Shown in pieces: positions 36,650 to 46,288 of a stretch of DNA of 64,000 bases. The translations under genes and the position numbers were made by a program. The stretch's first letter is position 1, and every line of letters starts with the position of its first letter. The notes under the pieces are model-generated. The model was not told where the DNA came from and did no database searches. It worked only from the letters and a program-made list of their open reading frames with translations. Source of the DNA: Cycas panzhihuaensis (Eukaryota > Cycadophyta); the NCBI GenBank assembly GCA_023213395.1, contig CM041465.1:249247741-249311740 (forward strand), in the 5' to 3' direction.

Positions 36650-39600
36650 AAAACCTTATCAACCAAGTCAAATCAGAGATATTATTGGGTGCTTGACTTT
36701 AGAGTGCAGACTCATATCTCTTATTAAAAGTGTAACTTTGATATAGTGAACAAAAATTAAAGTGGTGCAAAAATTATCCTTAGAGATGCTCCTGTATTAT
36801 CAGTGGAAGGTATCAATGATGTATCCATTAAAGGTGGTAAGTTTACTAGTGTATACTATATATCCAAGATATAGTTGAACCTTCTTTCAACCCGATAAAT
36901 CTGAAACAAGGTATGGAGGTAGAGCTTTATAATGATAGATGCCTTATTAAGGATTCAGAGTGTAGAACTTTTCTATTATTCCTATTAGAAAATTCATGGA
37001 CAACTTTTGGTATTTGAGAAATTTTAATCTCAGAAGAAGTCTTATGCCTTTATTGCCAGAACTAATGACATGAGTAAACTTTGACATAATCACCTAAGAC
37101 ACCTCAATTATAGGAGTACCATACTATTGAAGAGCTTAAAGATAATGGAAGGATTGCCATTAGTTTCCTACTTAGATGGTATCCATGAAGTGTGTATGTA
37201 TAGTAAGCATCATCACTACCCTTTTTCTCAGGAGAATGCCTAGAGAGCCAAGGAGAAGTTGGAGCTTATATATTTAAATATAATGGGTCCTCTCCTAAAC
37301 CCTTTGATATTAGGAGATCATTACACATGTATGTTTGTAAATGATTACACCAGGAATGCCTAGTTATACTTCCTTAAAAATAAGTCAAATGTATTTGATT
37401 GCTTCTCTGACTATAAAGCAATGGTAGAAAATGAAAGTAACAAAAATGTTAAGTCATTAAGAAGTGATAATAGTAAGGAATATGACAACTATACGTTTAA
37501 TCAGTTTTGTCATGATCAGGATATAAAGCGAGAATTTATAGTCCTGTATACCCCACAATAGAATGGAGTTGTTGAAAGAAAGAACCATACCATAATGGAG
37601 ATGGCAAGGTGTATGGTACATGCTAAAAACCTACCACCTATGTTTTAGGTAGAGGCTATCGTGACAATTGTATATATATTAAATCAGGTACCCACTTAGG
37701 TAGTTCGCAACATCACCTCAGAAGAAAAATGGACTGGATGGAAGCCTATCATTAGCCATTTGAGAACCTTTGGGTGTATTTCATATGCCCACATCGTAGA
37801 TGATACTCACAAGAATTTAGTTCAGAAGAGTTTGAAGTATATATGCATAGGATATTGTGATCACAATAAAGCTTACAGACTATGGGATCCATATGGGAAG
37901 AAGATTATAGTTAATCAGATGTAAAATTTGATGAGTCATTGATGTATCATATTGATATATCATCAAAAGTGTCTTTTTATCCCTCTCTACTCCCATTCCT
38001 AGATTCATCAAGCGAAGAACAATGAGCCAATCACTAGAATTAATGAGGAAGCATGACCAAGTGGGATGAGTAATAGTGAGGAGCTAGTACGAGAAGAAGT
38101 ATCTTTAGCAATGGGTCCTTCTATACCTTAATGGTCAAGGAAGATCATCGAAGATCCCAGTGTGGCAATGTAAACCCTGACTGATGATAGAAGAATAAGA
38201 AGTCAACATGCCAACTAAACTCTACTAGTAGACATCAACAACTCCAGTGATCCTGATTCATTTGATGAGGTAAAAGGAGAACCATATTAGAGAGTTACGA
38301 TGGAGGAAGAATATGGTTCATTAATGAAGAATGATACATGGGATTTACTTTTACTTTCCCTAATGGAGAACCTTGTTAGATGCAAGTGGGTCTATAAGAT
38401 GAAGTTCTACTCCGATGGAGAGGTGGACAAGTGTAAGGTTAAACTTGTTACTCAAAGATTTAAGCAAAAATAAAGAATTAACTATGAAGAGACATTTACA
38501 CCAATCTCTAGAATGACAATAGTCTGATTGATCATTTCCATTGTAGTTACTTATAGTTGGGAGTTACACCAGATGGATGTTAAGTCTACTTTCCTTAATG
38601 GAGATCTAAAGGAGGAGATATATATGTCGTAGCCTCTAGGATTTGTTAAGGAAGGTTAGGAGCATCTTATTTACCAGATAAAGAAATCAATCTATGGCAT
38701 GAAATAAGCACCTCATGCTTGGTATGAGAAAATGGATGCCAAGTTGAAATTTGAAGGTTTCAAGATTTCAGAACTTGACTCAAATTTATATGTGAAAAGG
38801 AGAGGGACTTCAATAGTTGTTTGTGTGGTGTCTATGGATGATTTAATCATTGGCGGTAATTATGAAAAGATTATAATAGAAATCAAGTTTAATTTAGGAG
38901 TTTCTTTTGACATGATAGATCTTAGGAGACTTCACTATTTCTTAGACATTTAAATTAGGCAGATGGATGATAGAATTGTGTTAATATAGTTGCAATATAT
39001 GAAGAACCTACTGGAGAAGTTTGGCATGTAGAATTATAAACCTGTTGTAATACCATATGTAAAGGGTACAAGGTTGTAGTAGGATATGGCCAAACCCTCT
39101 GTAGATGGATTAAAGTATCGACAGTTGGTAGGTAGTCTAGTCTACTTGATTCATACTGGACTAGATATTGCCTACGTTATTAGATCAGTTTCCTGCTATA
39201 TTGAAAAGCTTGAGGAGCCTTATTTGGTTGCAATGAAGTAGATTCTGAAGTACCCAAAGGGGACAATTAATCTTGGTCTCAAATATCATTGAGGTGAGGA
39301 GGCAAGGTTGTATGACTATAGAGATATTGATTGGGGAGGAGACTCTTATGATTAGAAGTCCATTATTGGATACATATTTAGTGTCAGTAATGGATTTATT
39401 TTGTTACAGGCGAAGAACCAACAAATAATAGAACTATCTTCTATAGAAGCTAAATATTAAGGACTTACTACTGGTATGAAGGAAGTTGTATGGTTGTAAA
39501 GTCTCTTAGAGTTTCCAACAAATATGGAATTATCTTTGTTGATAATCAAAGTACCATTCATTTATCAATGAACCCAAAGTTTCATGTGTGTACGAAGCAT

Positions 39601-39750
39601 ATCGAGATTCAACACCACTATATCCATGAATAAATTAAGTCAATGAAGCTGTAGGTTTACCAAGCCACTCACTGAAGATCAATTCATGAATATGCGTACT
39701 AGATTAGGACTTATTGATGTTATCCTTAAGGGGGGATGTATCAACAAGGA
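36650..39750 (+). pseudogene. Copia D pol: protease, integrase, RT, RNase H
   Basis: Protease remnant near 36685 (YWVLDFRVQTHIS; the Asp-Ser-Gly triad is lost). GAG-pre-integrase near 37085 (HNHLRHLNYRST). Integrase core at 37250-37640: FVNDYTRNA, LRSDNSKEYDN, PQ-stop-NGVVERKNHTI with TAG at 37559-37561. Integrase C-terminal at 37720-37910 (YICIGYCDHNKAYRLW). RT at 38290-39090: RCKWVYKMKFYSDGEV, DVKSTFLNGDLKEEIYM, catalytic box VSMDDLIIGG (the usual Tyr-Val-Asp-Asp now SMDD). RNase H at 39290-39500 (IIELSSIEAKY). Stops at 38630 and 38705 are at Gln positions. It is more decayed than copia C. Confidence 0.88.
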
Positions 39751-39820
39751 TAAAGAAGCTATAGGATAGTGTTGGTCTTTGTGATAACTGTTATAGTTTG
39801 CAAGTGCCCCACATTCACAT

Positions 39821-39830
39821 TAAAGGGGGA
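39821..39830 (+). other. Copia D polypurine tract
   Basis: taaaggggga directly before the TG of the 3' LTR; it primes plus-strand DNA synthesis. Confidence 0.85.
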
Positions 39831-40192
39831 TGTTAACATGGCAGTTATTTGTTAAGGCACAGATTAATGTTAATATGGTTTAACTAAGGTGATTAAGCTA
39901 AGAGGTACAAGATATTTGGAGGGTCACAACCCTAATCAGGTGGTACCTTTTAGAAGAATTGAAAAGACTTGAGCCCTTATGTATTCAATGAAGCATTATA
40001 TCAAATCAATTGTGGAATAATTAATATGATCCAGAAGGATCTTTTGTGGTGGGATTTTTATTGAAAGGGTTTTCCCATGTACATCCTATGTATTATGCAC
40101 CTATATTCTATGTATATTTTTGTTTGCTTATTATGTATGGTTAAAGATTTTATGGATGGGAACATACATGTATGACTTCATGTTCTCAAACA
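39831..40192 (+). repeat. Copia D 3' LTR
   Basis: 362 bp, tgttaac to aaaca, with intact TG and CA ends. Differs from the 5' LTR by many scattered substitutions without net length change. Confidence 0.93.
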
Positions 40193-40400
40193 TTTTCAAG
40201 AATACAAGATATATCTAAAAAAAGAAAAACCAATATGGAAGCTCTTATAGAGGACGCAAGGAGAAAACCATATGGGTCAATTAAAGAACTATCAAGTGAG
40301 AACCCTATTAATGAGTAATATGATAAAAGAACAAGTAACACATATGAGTTAAACAAGGATATGATCACTAATAAGGAGTTCAAAGAAGAACCTAAGGTAT
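40193..40400 (+). pseudogene. Element G gag remnant, 3' part
   Basis: Right-hand continuation of the gag split by copia D. An open frame reads TNMEALIEDARRKPYGSIKE, a Lys/Glu/Asn-rich tail. No zinc knuckle is seen. Support comes mainly from position and the matching 5-bp copies. Confidence 0.4.
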
Positions 40401-40439
40401 AATACATCTCTAGAATGGTATGTACTTTAATATGATTAT

Positions 40440-41324
40440 GCATTATTATTTTCCATTTCTTTTAGAAGTTTTCTTTTCCCTGTTGGTTTTCGAAATTCTA
40501 TAGCCTTGAAAAATCCCTCTTCTGTCATGCAAAAAGATCCTGTAATTAAATTAGAATATAAAACCTTAAATTTCTAACCTCTAAAAGGTAAGTTTCTTAT
40601 CCTACTCAATATATCTCTTTATGTCTTGTTCCTTAAGAAATTCTTTTATCACCATTCCTATATTCCTAATCCCTTACAATAAGTTTTAATTACTAGTGGT
40701 ACTATTATATATATCCCCTCTATAGGATATTGGGTTCTTTTCCCCTATATCTGAAATCACTTTACCCCTAATCATCCTACCTCCTTGCTTATTTGCCAAT
40801 AAGCCCTTCGTAATCCTTTAGAAATCATTTTCATAAACCTTTACTAAAAATATTTTCCCATAAAGAGCACTTAACCCTTATTCTCTACTCGTTCATTTTA
40901 ACCCTCTCATACCTCTAATTCACATATATATCTAAATTCACTTACCTTTTACTCAACATAATATGATCCTCATTATCCATAACTTTCATACCTCTAATTC
41001 ACATATATATCTAAATTCACTTACCTTTTACTCAACATAATATGATCCTCATTATCCATCCTACCCTTCATATATTACATTCCCCTATCAAATCCTTATA
41101 TATGCTTCCTCCTAGTTTTCTCTTGATATAACTCATATATATCCTTTATTCCATATGTTTTTCAATTCCTTATCCCTAGTATATATCCACATACATCTCC
41201 CCTCATGTAATCTACCCCTTACATTCTATGTTATCCACATGTATTTTAACTTTTATACCCCTATACATTATTCTCATAATTCTACATATTTAATTTCCCA
41301 ATACCATATCCATGATCTATAGCC
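40440..41324. other. Pyrimidine-rich tract of element G
   Basis: Strongly C/T-rich plus strand, like 10960-11990 of element F and in the same place relative to gag. It holds a perfect short duplication (40908-41059). No gene is called. Element H begins at its right end. Confidence 0.55.
40908..41059. repeat. Perfect 73-bp direct repeat, period 79 bp
   Basis: 40908-40980 and 40987-41059 appear identical base for base, so this is a recent duplication inside old DNA. Confidence 0.93.
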
Positions 41325-41724
41325 TATTAAAATATAATGTTTAATGTGAAACCATTGTACACATGCACTTCTCACCATTCACCTACTTCGAGATATATGA
41401 GATGCACACATATCCATGCTATCCTACTATTGGATGATATAATGACTCATTTATGTGATAGGCTACTCATGAGGTGATTATCAATATATATTTGTACTCT
41501 CACCACTTGAGAACTCGAGAGAAAGGAGAAAGGAGAAAGATGTAATCCTTATGATCATAAGTGGAGTCCTAACTCCACCTTCTCCCGTGTTTTTTCCCAC
41601 ATTGGATTTTCCACGTATAAATCTTGGTGTCTTGTGGTGATGATTATGTTTGATGATGTTTATTTTACATGTTTGATGTTTTATACTCATGAGTTCATTT
41701 ACATGCATCTTCATATTTCTAACA
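41325..41724 (+). repeat. Element H LTR, left copy
   Basis: Starts tattaaaatataatg where the right copy starts tgttaaaaaataatg, and ends ctaaca. It matches the right copy throughout, except for a short extra piece (cacattggattttccacgt, 41599-41617). Confidence 0.9.
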
Positions 41725-41810
41725 TGGGATCAGAGCAATTCTTGCATCTCTATTTTTAACATGGTATTAGAGCAATCCTGTCATCTCTATTTTTAACATG
41801 GTATCATAGC
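41725..41810 (+). repeat. Tandem primer-binding sites after left LTR of H (3 units, 37 bp)
   Basis: Site starts: TGGGATCAGAGC (41725), TGGTATTAGAGC (41762), TGGTATCATAGC (41799). Each is preceded by taaca, which copies the last bases of the LTR, so each unit mimics an LTR/primer-site junction. Confidence 0.92.
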
Positions 41811-43256
41811 AATGTTGTATCCAAGCCGCCATAGCAAGGTGAAGATCCTGCTTATCTACTTCAAGCGTAATAATCCACATATAGGAGACGCAATCGATAC
41901 TCATGGTATGTTTATATATAATTTAATGTGGATATTTCATTCATACATGTTGGTGCCTATATTCGAAGCATGCAGCATTGGAGCTCATACACAGCTGATT
42001 TTGAGAGATTACAAGATTCTTTTCCAAAAATTCTAATTCTATCAGGTACCTATCATCATTGCATCCTTTTTTGTAAAATTTCATCTCATTTCAAGTCCAT
42101 GTGATCCTCCATGAAGGTTCTACATTCTTGCTTTGGTTTGTCATTTTTACACGCAGGACACACAAGCTTTAAAAAAAGTACCTACACTATTTCTATAATA
42201 TCTCTACAATCATTTATCTGATTTGTGAACTGTCTAAAGCGTCAAAAAGTCGATTCAGATCTCTATAATTTGGAATCAAATTTAACTAGATTTGGAGCTA
42301 ATTTGAGGGAGATATTTTCTACTCAAGTTGACCTTTATATCCAAGCTATTTAAGCTTTATCTTTTAATAAAATTTGAGTCAATTCTAATCTTTTTCATGG
42401 CTCCAAACATGGTGGTGAATTTATTTTTGAAGAATGATGGATGATTATTAAAGTTTGGTTTAAAATCAAGTATTTTAAGGCCCATTTCAGTTGAAAATTT
42501 TACATTAAGTGAGAAATATTTAATGGATTTATCATATGTAATATCCTTAATATGTTGGTTGTTATTTTCCCCCTTCACAACATCATATTTAGTTTAATAG
42601 ATGATAGAATCCCTAAACAAACATATAGATCACCTAGATATTAAAGTAATTTATGTTTTTTAGTTAGATGTTAGTATAATTGCCTTGTTACAATTAACTT
42701 ACCATTGCTAAGTGATTCATCATGCTCCTAGAGTTAATTGTTCAAGATGATCTAGCTGTTGACTTAATCCAGTTGATGAAACTTTATCAGTCCTATAAGC
42801 AATTTGGAAAGAAGATATACCATGTACTTGAAGCAATTTCCTAGTAAACTGGTGATTATAGCAGTTGGTCATCCATGTGTTTCGGTAGATGGATTTTGTT
42901 TTATATAGAATCAGATATCACTTTGCTTGATTTGATGGATAACTTAATGTAGACTGAAAATAGCCACCACATAGGTGAAGATACGAAGATATGCATAAAA
43001 CACTTCATATATAGGTTTATAGAGATATCATATAGTTATGGTTCTTTTACAGGTTATAGATGGTGTTGGTGATTAATATAGAAGCTCTTCTCAAGCTATA
43101 CGGTGTGACGAATTCACCCATAATATACAAGAAACAGGTTATAGGATACAGGATACAGGAAACATGTGACAGTTAAAGGTTACAGGTACCAACATACAAG
43201 ATGAAGACATGAAGACCCAAGACTAAGATTCAAGGATATTAAACATTATTGAGGGG
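41811..43256. other. Element H interior
   Basis: About 1.45 kb, with no recognised coding motif on either strand. Two open stretches of 73-74 codons (41812-42036 plus; 42357-42578 minus) have no family pattern and I treat them as chance. Confidence 0.6.
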
Positions 43257-43643
43257 TGTTAAAAAATAATGTTTAATGTGGAACCATTATACACATGTAC
43301 TTCCCACCATTCACCTACTTTGATATTTGTGAGATGCACACATATCCATGCTATCTCACTATTGGATGATATAATGTCTCATTGTATGTGATAGGCTACT
43401 CATAAGGTGATTATTAGTATATATTTGTACTCTCACCACTTGAGAACTTAAGAGAAAGGAGAGAGGAGAAAGATATAATCCTTATGATCATAAGCGGAGT
43501 CCTAACTCCACCTTCTCCAATGGTTTTTCCCACATATAAATCTTGGTGTCTTGTGGTGATGATTATGTTTGGTGATGTTTATTTTACATGTTTGATGTTT
43601 TATACTCATGAGTTCATTTACATGCATCTTCATATTTCTAACA
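43257..43643 (+). repeat. Element H LTR, right copy
   Basis: Intact TG start after the purine run, ending ctaaca. It is followed by its own primer-site array and leader, which a simple 3' LTR would not have. Confidence 0.9.
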
Positions 43644-43766
43644 TGGGATCAGAGCAGTTCTTGCATCTCTATTTTTAACATGGTATCATAACAATCCTAT
43701 CATATCTATTTTTAACATGGTATCAGAGCAATCCTGTCATATCTATTTTTAACATGGTATCAGAGT
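43644..43766 (+). repeat. Tandem primer-binding sites after right LTR of H (4 units, 37 bp)
   Basis: Site starts at 43644 (TGGGATCAGAGC), 43681 (TGGTATCATAAC), 43718 (TGGTATCAGAGC) and 43755 (TGGTATCAGAGT). Spacing is exactly 37 bp three times. The third unit is a perfect canonical site. Confidence 0.93.
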
Positions 43767-43865
43767 AGTGTTACATCTAAGCCGCCATGGCAAGGTGAAT
43801 ATCCTGCTTATCTACTTCAAGACTATCAAGTCGCATATAGGAGACACAGTCGATACTAATGGTAT

Positions 43866-44740
43866 TTTCCCCTTATATTATCTTAATCTCTCATTAAGTA
43901 TAATTTGTAAGAATTAAGATATGATTATACTTACCCCAATTCCATATAGAATTCTTACCAAATCTTTGCCATTTTTGCATAGCATACACAAAAATCAAAT
44001 AGAAGAATAAACATAGAATACACAGGTTTTAATGTGGGAAACCCTTTCAAGAGAAAAACCCACATATGAAGTAATATCTAATGATTGATTAGATGTACCA
44101 ATAATTATATTATTTCCTTACCACTTCTATTCTTCCTTATCTCAAATTCATTATATATGATTTAAAGGGTACAAAAATGAAGAGTTGTGACTCTCCCAAA
44201 AGGTTCAAGACTTTTTCGAATAGTTGTATCTCATTGAACTTTGACACCCATGCCCCTTCCTATCTTGATCCTCTATGTCCCTTCGAATCTTGATACTCGT
44301 GACTCTTTGTATCTCATTTCTAGTTTCTACTACTTACCACCACATAAAACATTAAATGAATATACCACTTTCAAAATGATAGCTAATTATTTTCATAATC
44401 AAGCATTTTATATTGATAAAGGTTATTCTTTTTTGCTTTAGCTACTCTTTATCATTGATTATCTATCATTTCATCATTAAAGATAATTATATTTTAAATT
44501 TACATTGTTAAAACCTTAAAGGAGCATTTAGATACTTGCTTTCATAAAAGCATTAATTGACTTAGTTCCATGCAAAAGGAAACCTTTTGTTTCAAAAGGA
44601 TGTGCATTTGATCACATTACTTACCTACCTTATTTAAGTGATTCATATGTATTGAAAAGTACTTATTGTCATATTTATGCTATTCATACATTTAAGATCT
44701 TCATTTACTTATTTGAGCTCACAAATTAAACACATTATAA
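43866..44740. other. No gene recognised; possible LTR or leader of element I
   Basis: AT-rich with a pyrimidine-leaning part. A stretch at about 44020-44075 (gtgggaaaccctttcaagag) has the look of LTR or leader sequence, but I found no partner and no primer site, so limits cannot be given. Confidence 0.3.
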
Positions 44741-45222
44741 ATGGCATTTTATTTGGATGATGTCTTAATTTCCACACTTGATGGGACTAATTTTCATATA
44801 TGGAAAGGATTATTGAAAGCACTTCTTATTGCAAAAAATATTTAGAAATTTGTTGCATGTGGTTACCTAGAGGAAGAAGAAAATTTTAAAGAAAACTTAA
44901 GAAAGGATAATGAAATTATTACTTTAATATTTAGTACAATTAATGACGATGTATTTATTAATGTTAGTAAATTAACTACATCCAAATCAATTTAGAATAC
45001 AATAAAATCTATTTATAGGGGAGAAACCCTTAATTTGAATGAATTTAACTATGATGATGTTATACATGTGAGACAAATGCCAGAGCAAGAAGTTTATATT
45101 GAAAATACTAATATAGAAGAATCAAATCAAATGAATGACCATATTGATGCATATGATGATGTTGTAATAAAGAATCTAGAAGATAAAGTGAAATATGAAG
45201 TCATTCTTCTCCAGTTGAAGTA
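44741..45222 (+). pseudogene. Gag-only copia-like fragment (element I)
   Basis: From ATG 44741 the reading is MAFYLDDVLISTLDGTNFHI then WKGLLKALLIAK, the N-terminal part of a copia-type gag. The frame continues to 45222 (DEVI-like acidic tail, NLEDKVKYEVILLQLK) with stops near 44834 and 44995, both where Trp would fit. No zinc knuckle, protease or pol follows. Only 180 bp later comes a polypurine tract and LTR start, so the element seems to have carried gag alone or to have lost pol by internal deletion. Confidence 0.6.
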
Positions 45223-45405
45223 AGCTGCAATTACTTGGAGGTCATTTGAACCATACCATGTTGAAGAAAACTACTATATAAGGATAAATATATATGAAGA
45301 TGAAGATAAAGCAAAAAGACATTTGTTCAAGTACTTACTCAGAGTCTATCTCAAATACATGTACCACAAGTTCAAGGAAAAATGAAGATATTCATGATGA
45401 ATATT

Positions 45406-45638
45406 AAGGGGGAGAATGTTGGGGTTAATGTTCATTACCTCACTCCCACTATTTACACATGTTAGTATACACATATGAAGGTAAGTAAGGTAAGGTTAAA
45501 TATTACTTTAGTTAAGTATTATTTTATTATATTTTAAATTTTAGAGGTTGAGAAGGTTTCCCTCCTCCCTCAAACTATATATTTACTGGGGTGATAAACC
45601 TTAGTATCTTTTAACACCACCTTCAATTCATAAATTTA
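45406..45638 (+). repeat. Element I polypurine tract and start of 3' LTR
   Basis: Purine run aagggggagaa (45406-45416) followed by tgttggggttaatg at 45417. A TATA-like box (ctatatatt) lies near 45577. The LTR is cut at 45639 by a solo LTR and may resume at 46289. Confidence 0.55.
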
Positions 45639-46288
45639 TGTTAAGAAGACAAGGTCCCAATAACCTGAAACCGCCACCAAGATCTAAACTATTTTGCAAC
45701 TAGTTATAGGAATCGAAACTAAAATTTAACATGTAAGTTCTTAAACTATAGATAATACAATAAAATGAATAAGAAATCTAAGCATCACATATACATCTGA
45801 TATAATATAGTAAAACCCTAGTAGTGTGCTAGGGAAACATCCACACAGGGAATGTATCAATCTTTATTATCAAAGAATAGAGAAATATACACAACCTGTA
45901 ACAGAATACCCACAACATCAACAACTAGCTGCCTAACTCCTTACAGTACATCCAATACTTTGAATATAATGAAAAAACACCTGAAATTGGGCTACATGAG
46001 AGAGTCATATAAGGCACAAATCTCGACCATATAATCTAGAGTATTTTGAGTGAACGACCTTGATTCTCGTTACAATTTAGTATGCTTTTTAGTGCTAGCT
46101 TTTTTGGTCGGAGGCTATCACCTCTAAAACCCCTCTTTGTAGGGGGCGTTCTAATGCCCCCCGCACCTCCCCGGCCAAGGGGGGCTCTTGCTCCCCTTGG
46201 AACCCCCCGCGAAAGTTTGGAGAGGAAACCGTGTTGCTAACTTGTTAAAATTTTAGCCTCCAAAATATTGTTATCATATTATCTAATA
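45639..46288 (-). mobile_element. Solo LTR of the copia C family, minus strand
   Basis: 650 bp. The reverse complement follows the copia C LTR through its whole length: the start near attatgacaacaat, the GC-rich block (46120-46215 here), and the end ttgggaccttgt-ttctcaaca. No interior is present. Flanking 5-bp copies are attta (45634-45638) and atttg (46289-46293), four of five bases equal. This is the standard product of recombination between the two LTRs of a full element. It is clearly more diverged than the copia C LTRs are from each other. Confidence 0.9.

Larger units (their letters stand above)
28714..40192 (+). mobile_element. Copia D: Ty1/copia retrotransposon interrupted by copia C
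   Basis: Two LTRs of exactly 362 bp (28714-29075 and 39831-40192) bound the element. The primer site TGGTATTAGAG starts at 29076, and the polypurine tract taaaggggga (39821-39830) touches the 3' LTR. Without the inserted copia C, its own length is about 6.16 kb. Gene order is gag, protease, integrase, RT, RNase H, which defines Ty1/copia. Flanking 5-bp copies ttatc and ttttc differ at one base. A second polypurine-like run with a TG after it (39726-39738) lies about 100 bp before the true one. All domains carry stops. Confidence 0.92.
41325..43865 (+). mobile_element. Element H: non-coding LTR retroelement with primer-site arrays, partial dimer
   Basis: LTR copies of 400 bp (41325-41724) and 387 bp (43257-43643) enclose 1.5 kb with no gag or pol motif. 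The purine run ttgagggg (43249-43256) touches the second LTR. Each LTR is followed by a 37-bp tandem array whose units start with a primer-binding site, then by about 100 bp of shared leader (gccgccat-gcaaggtgaa, atataggagac). The order LTR, array, interior, LTR, array, start of interior is a head-to-tail partial dimer. Shared sequence ends near 43865. The element must rely on enzymes made elsewhere. Confidence 0.8.

Noticed and set aside
41325-43865. Element H as a CRISPR-like or satellite array because of the regular 37-bp units
   Set aside because: The units contain the plant LTR primer site and directly follow LTR ends. There are no variable spacers, and the setting is plant nuclear DNA.
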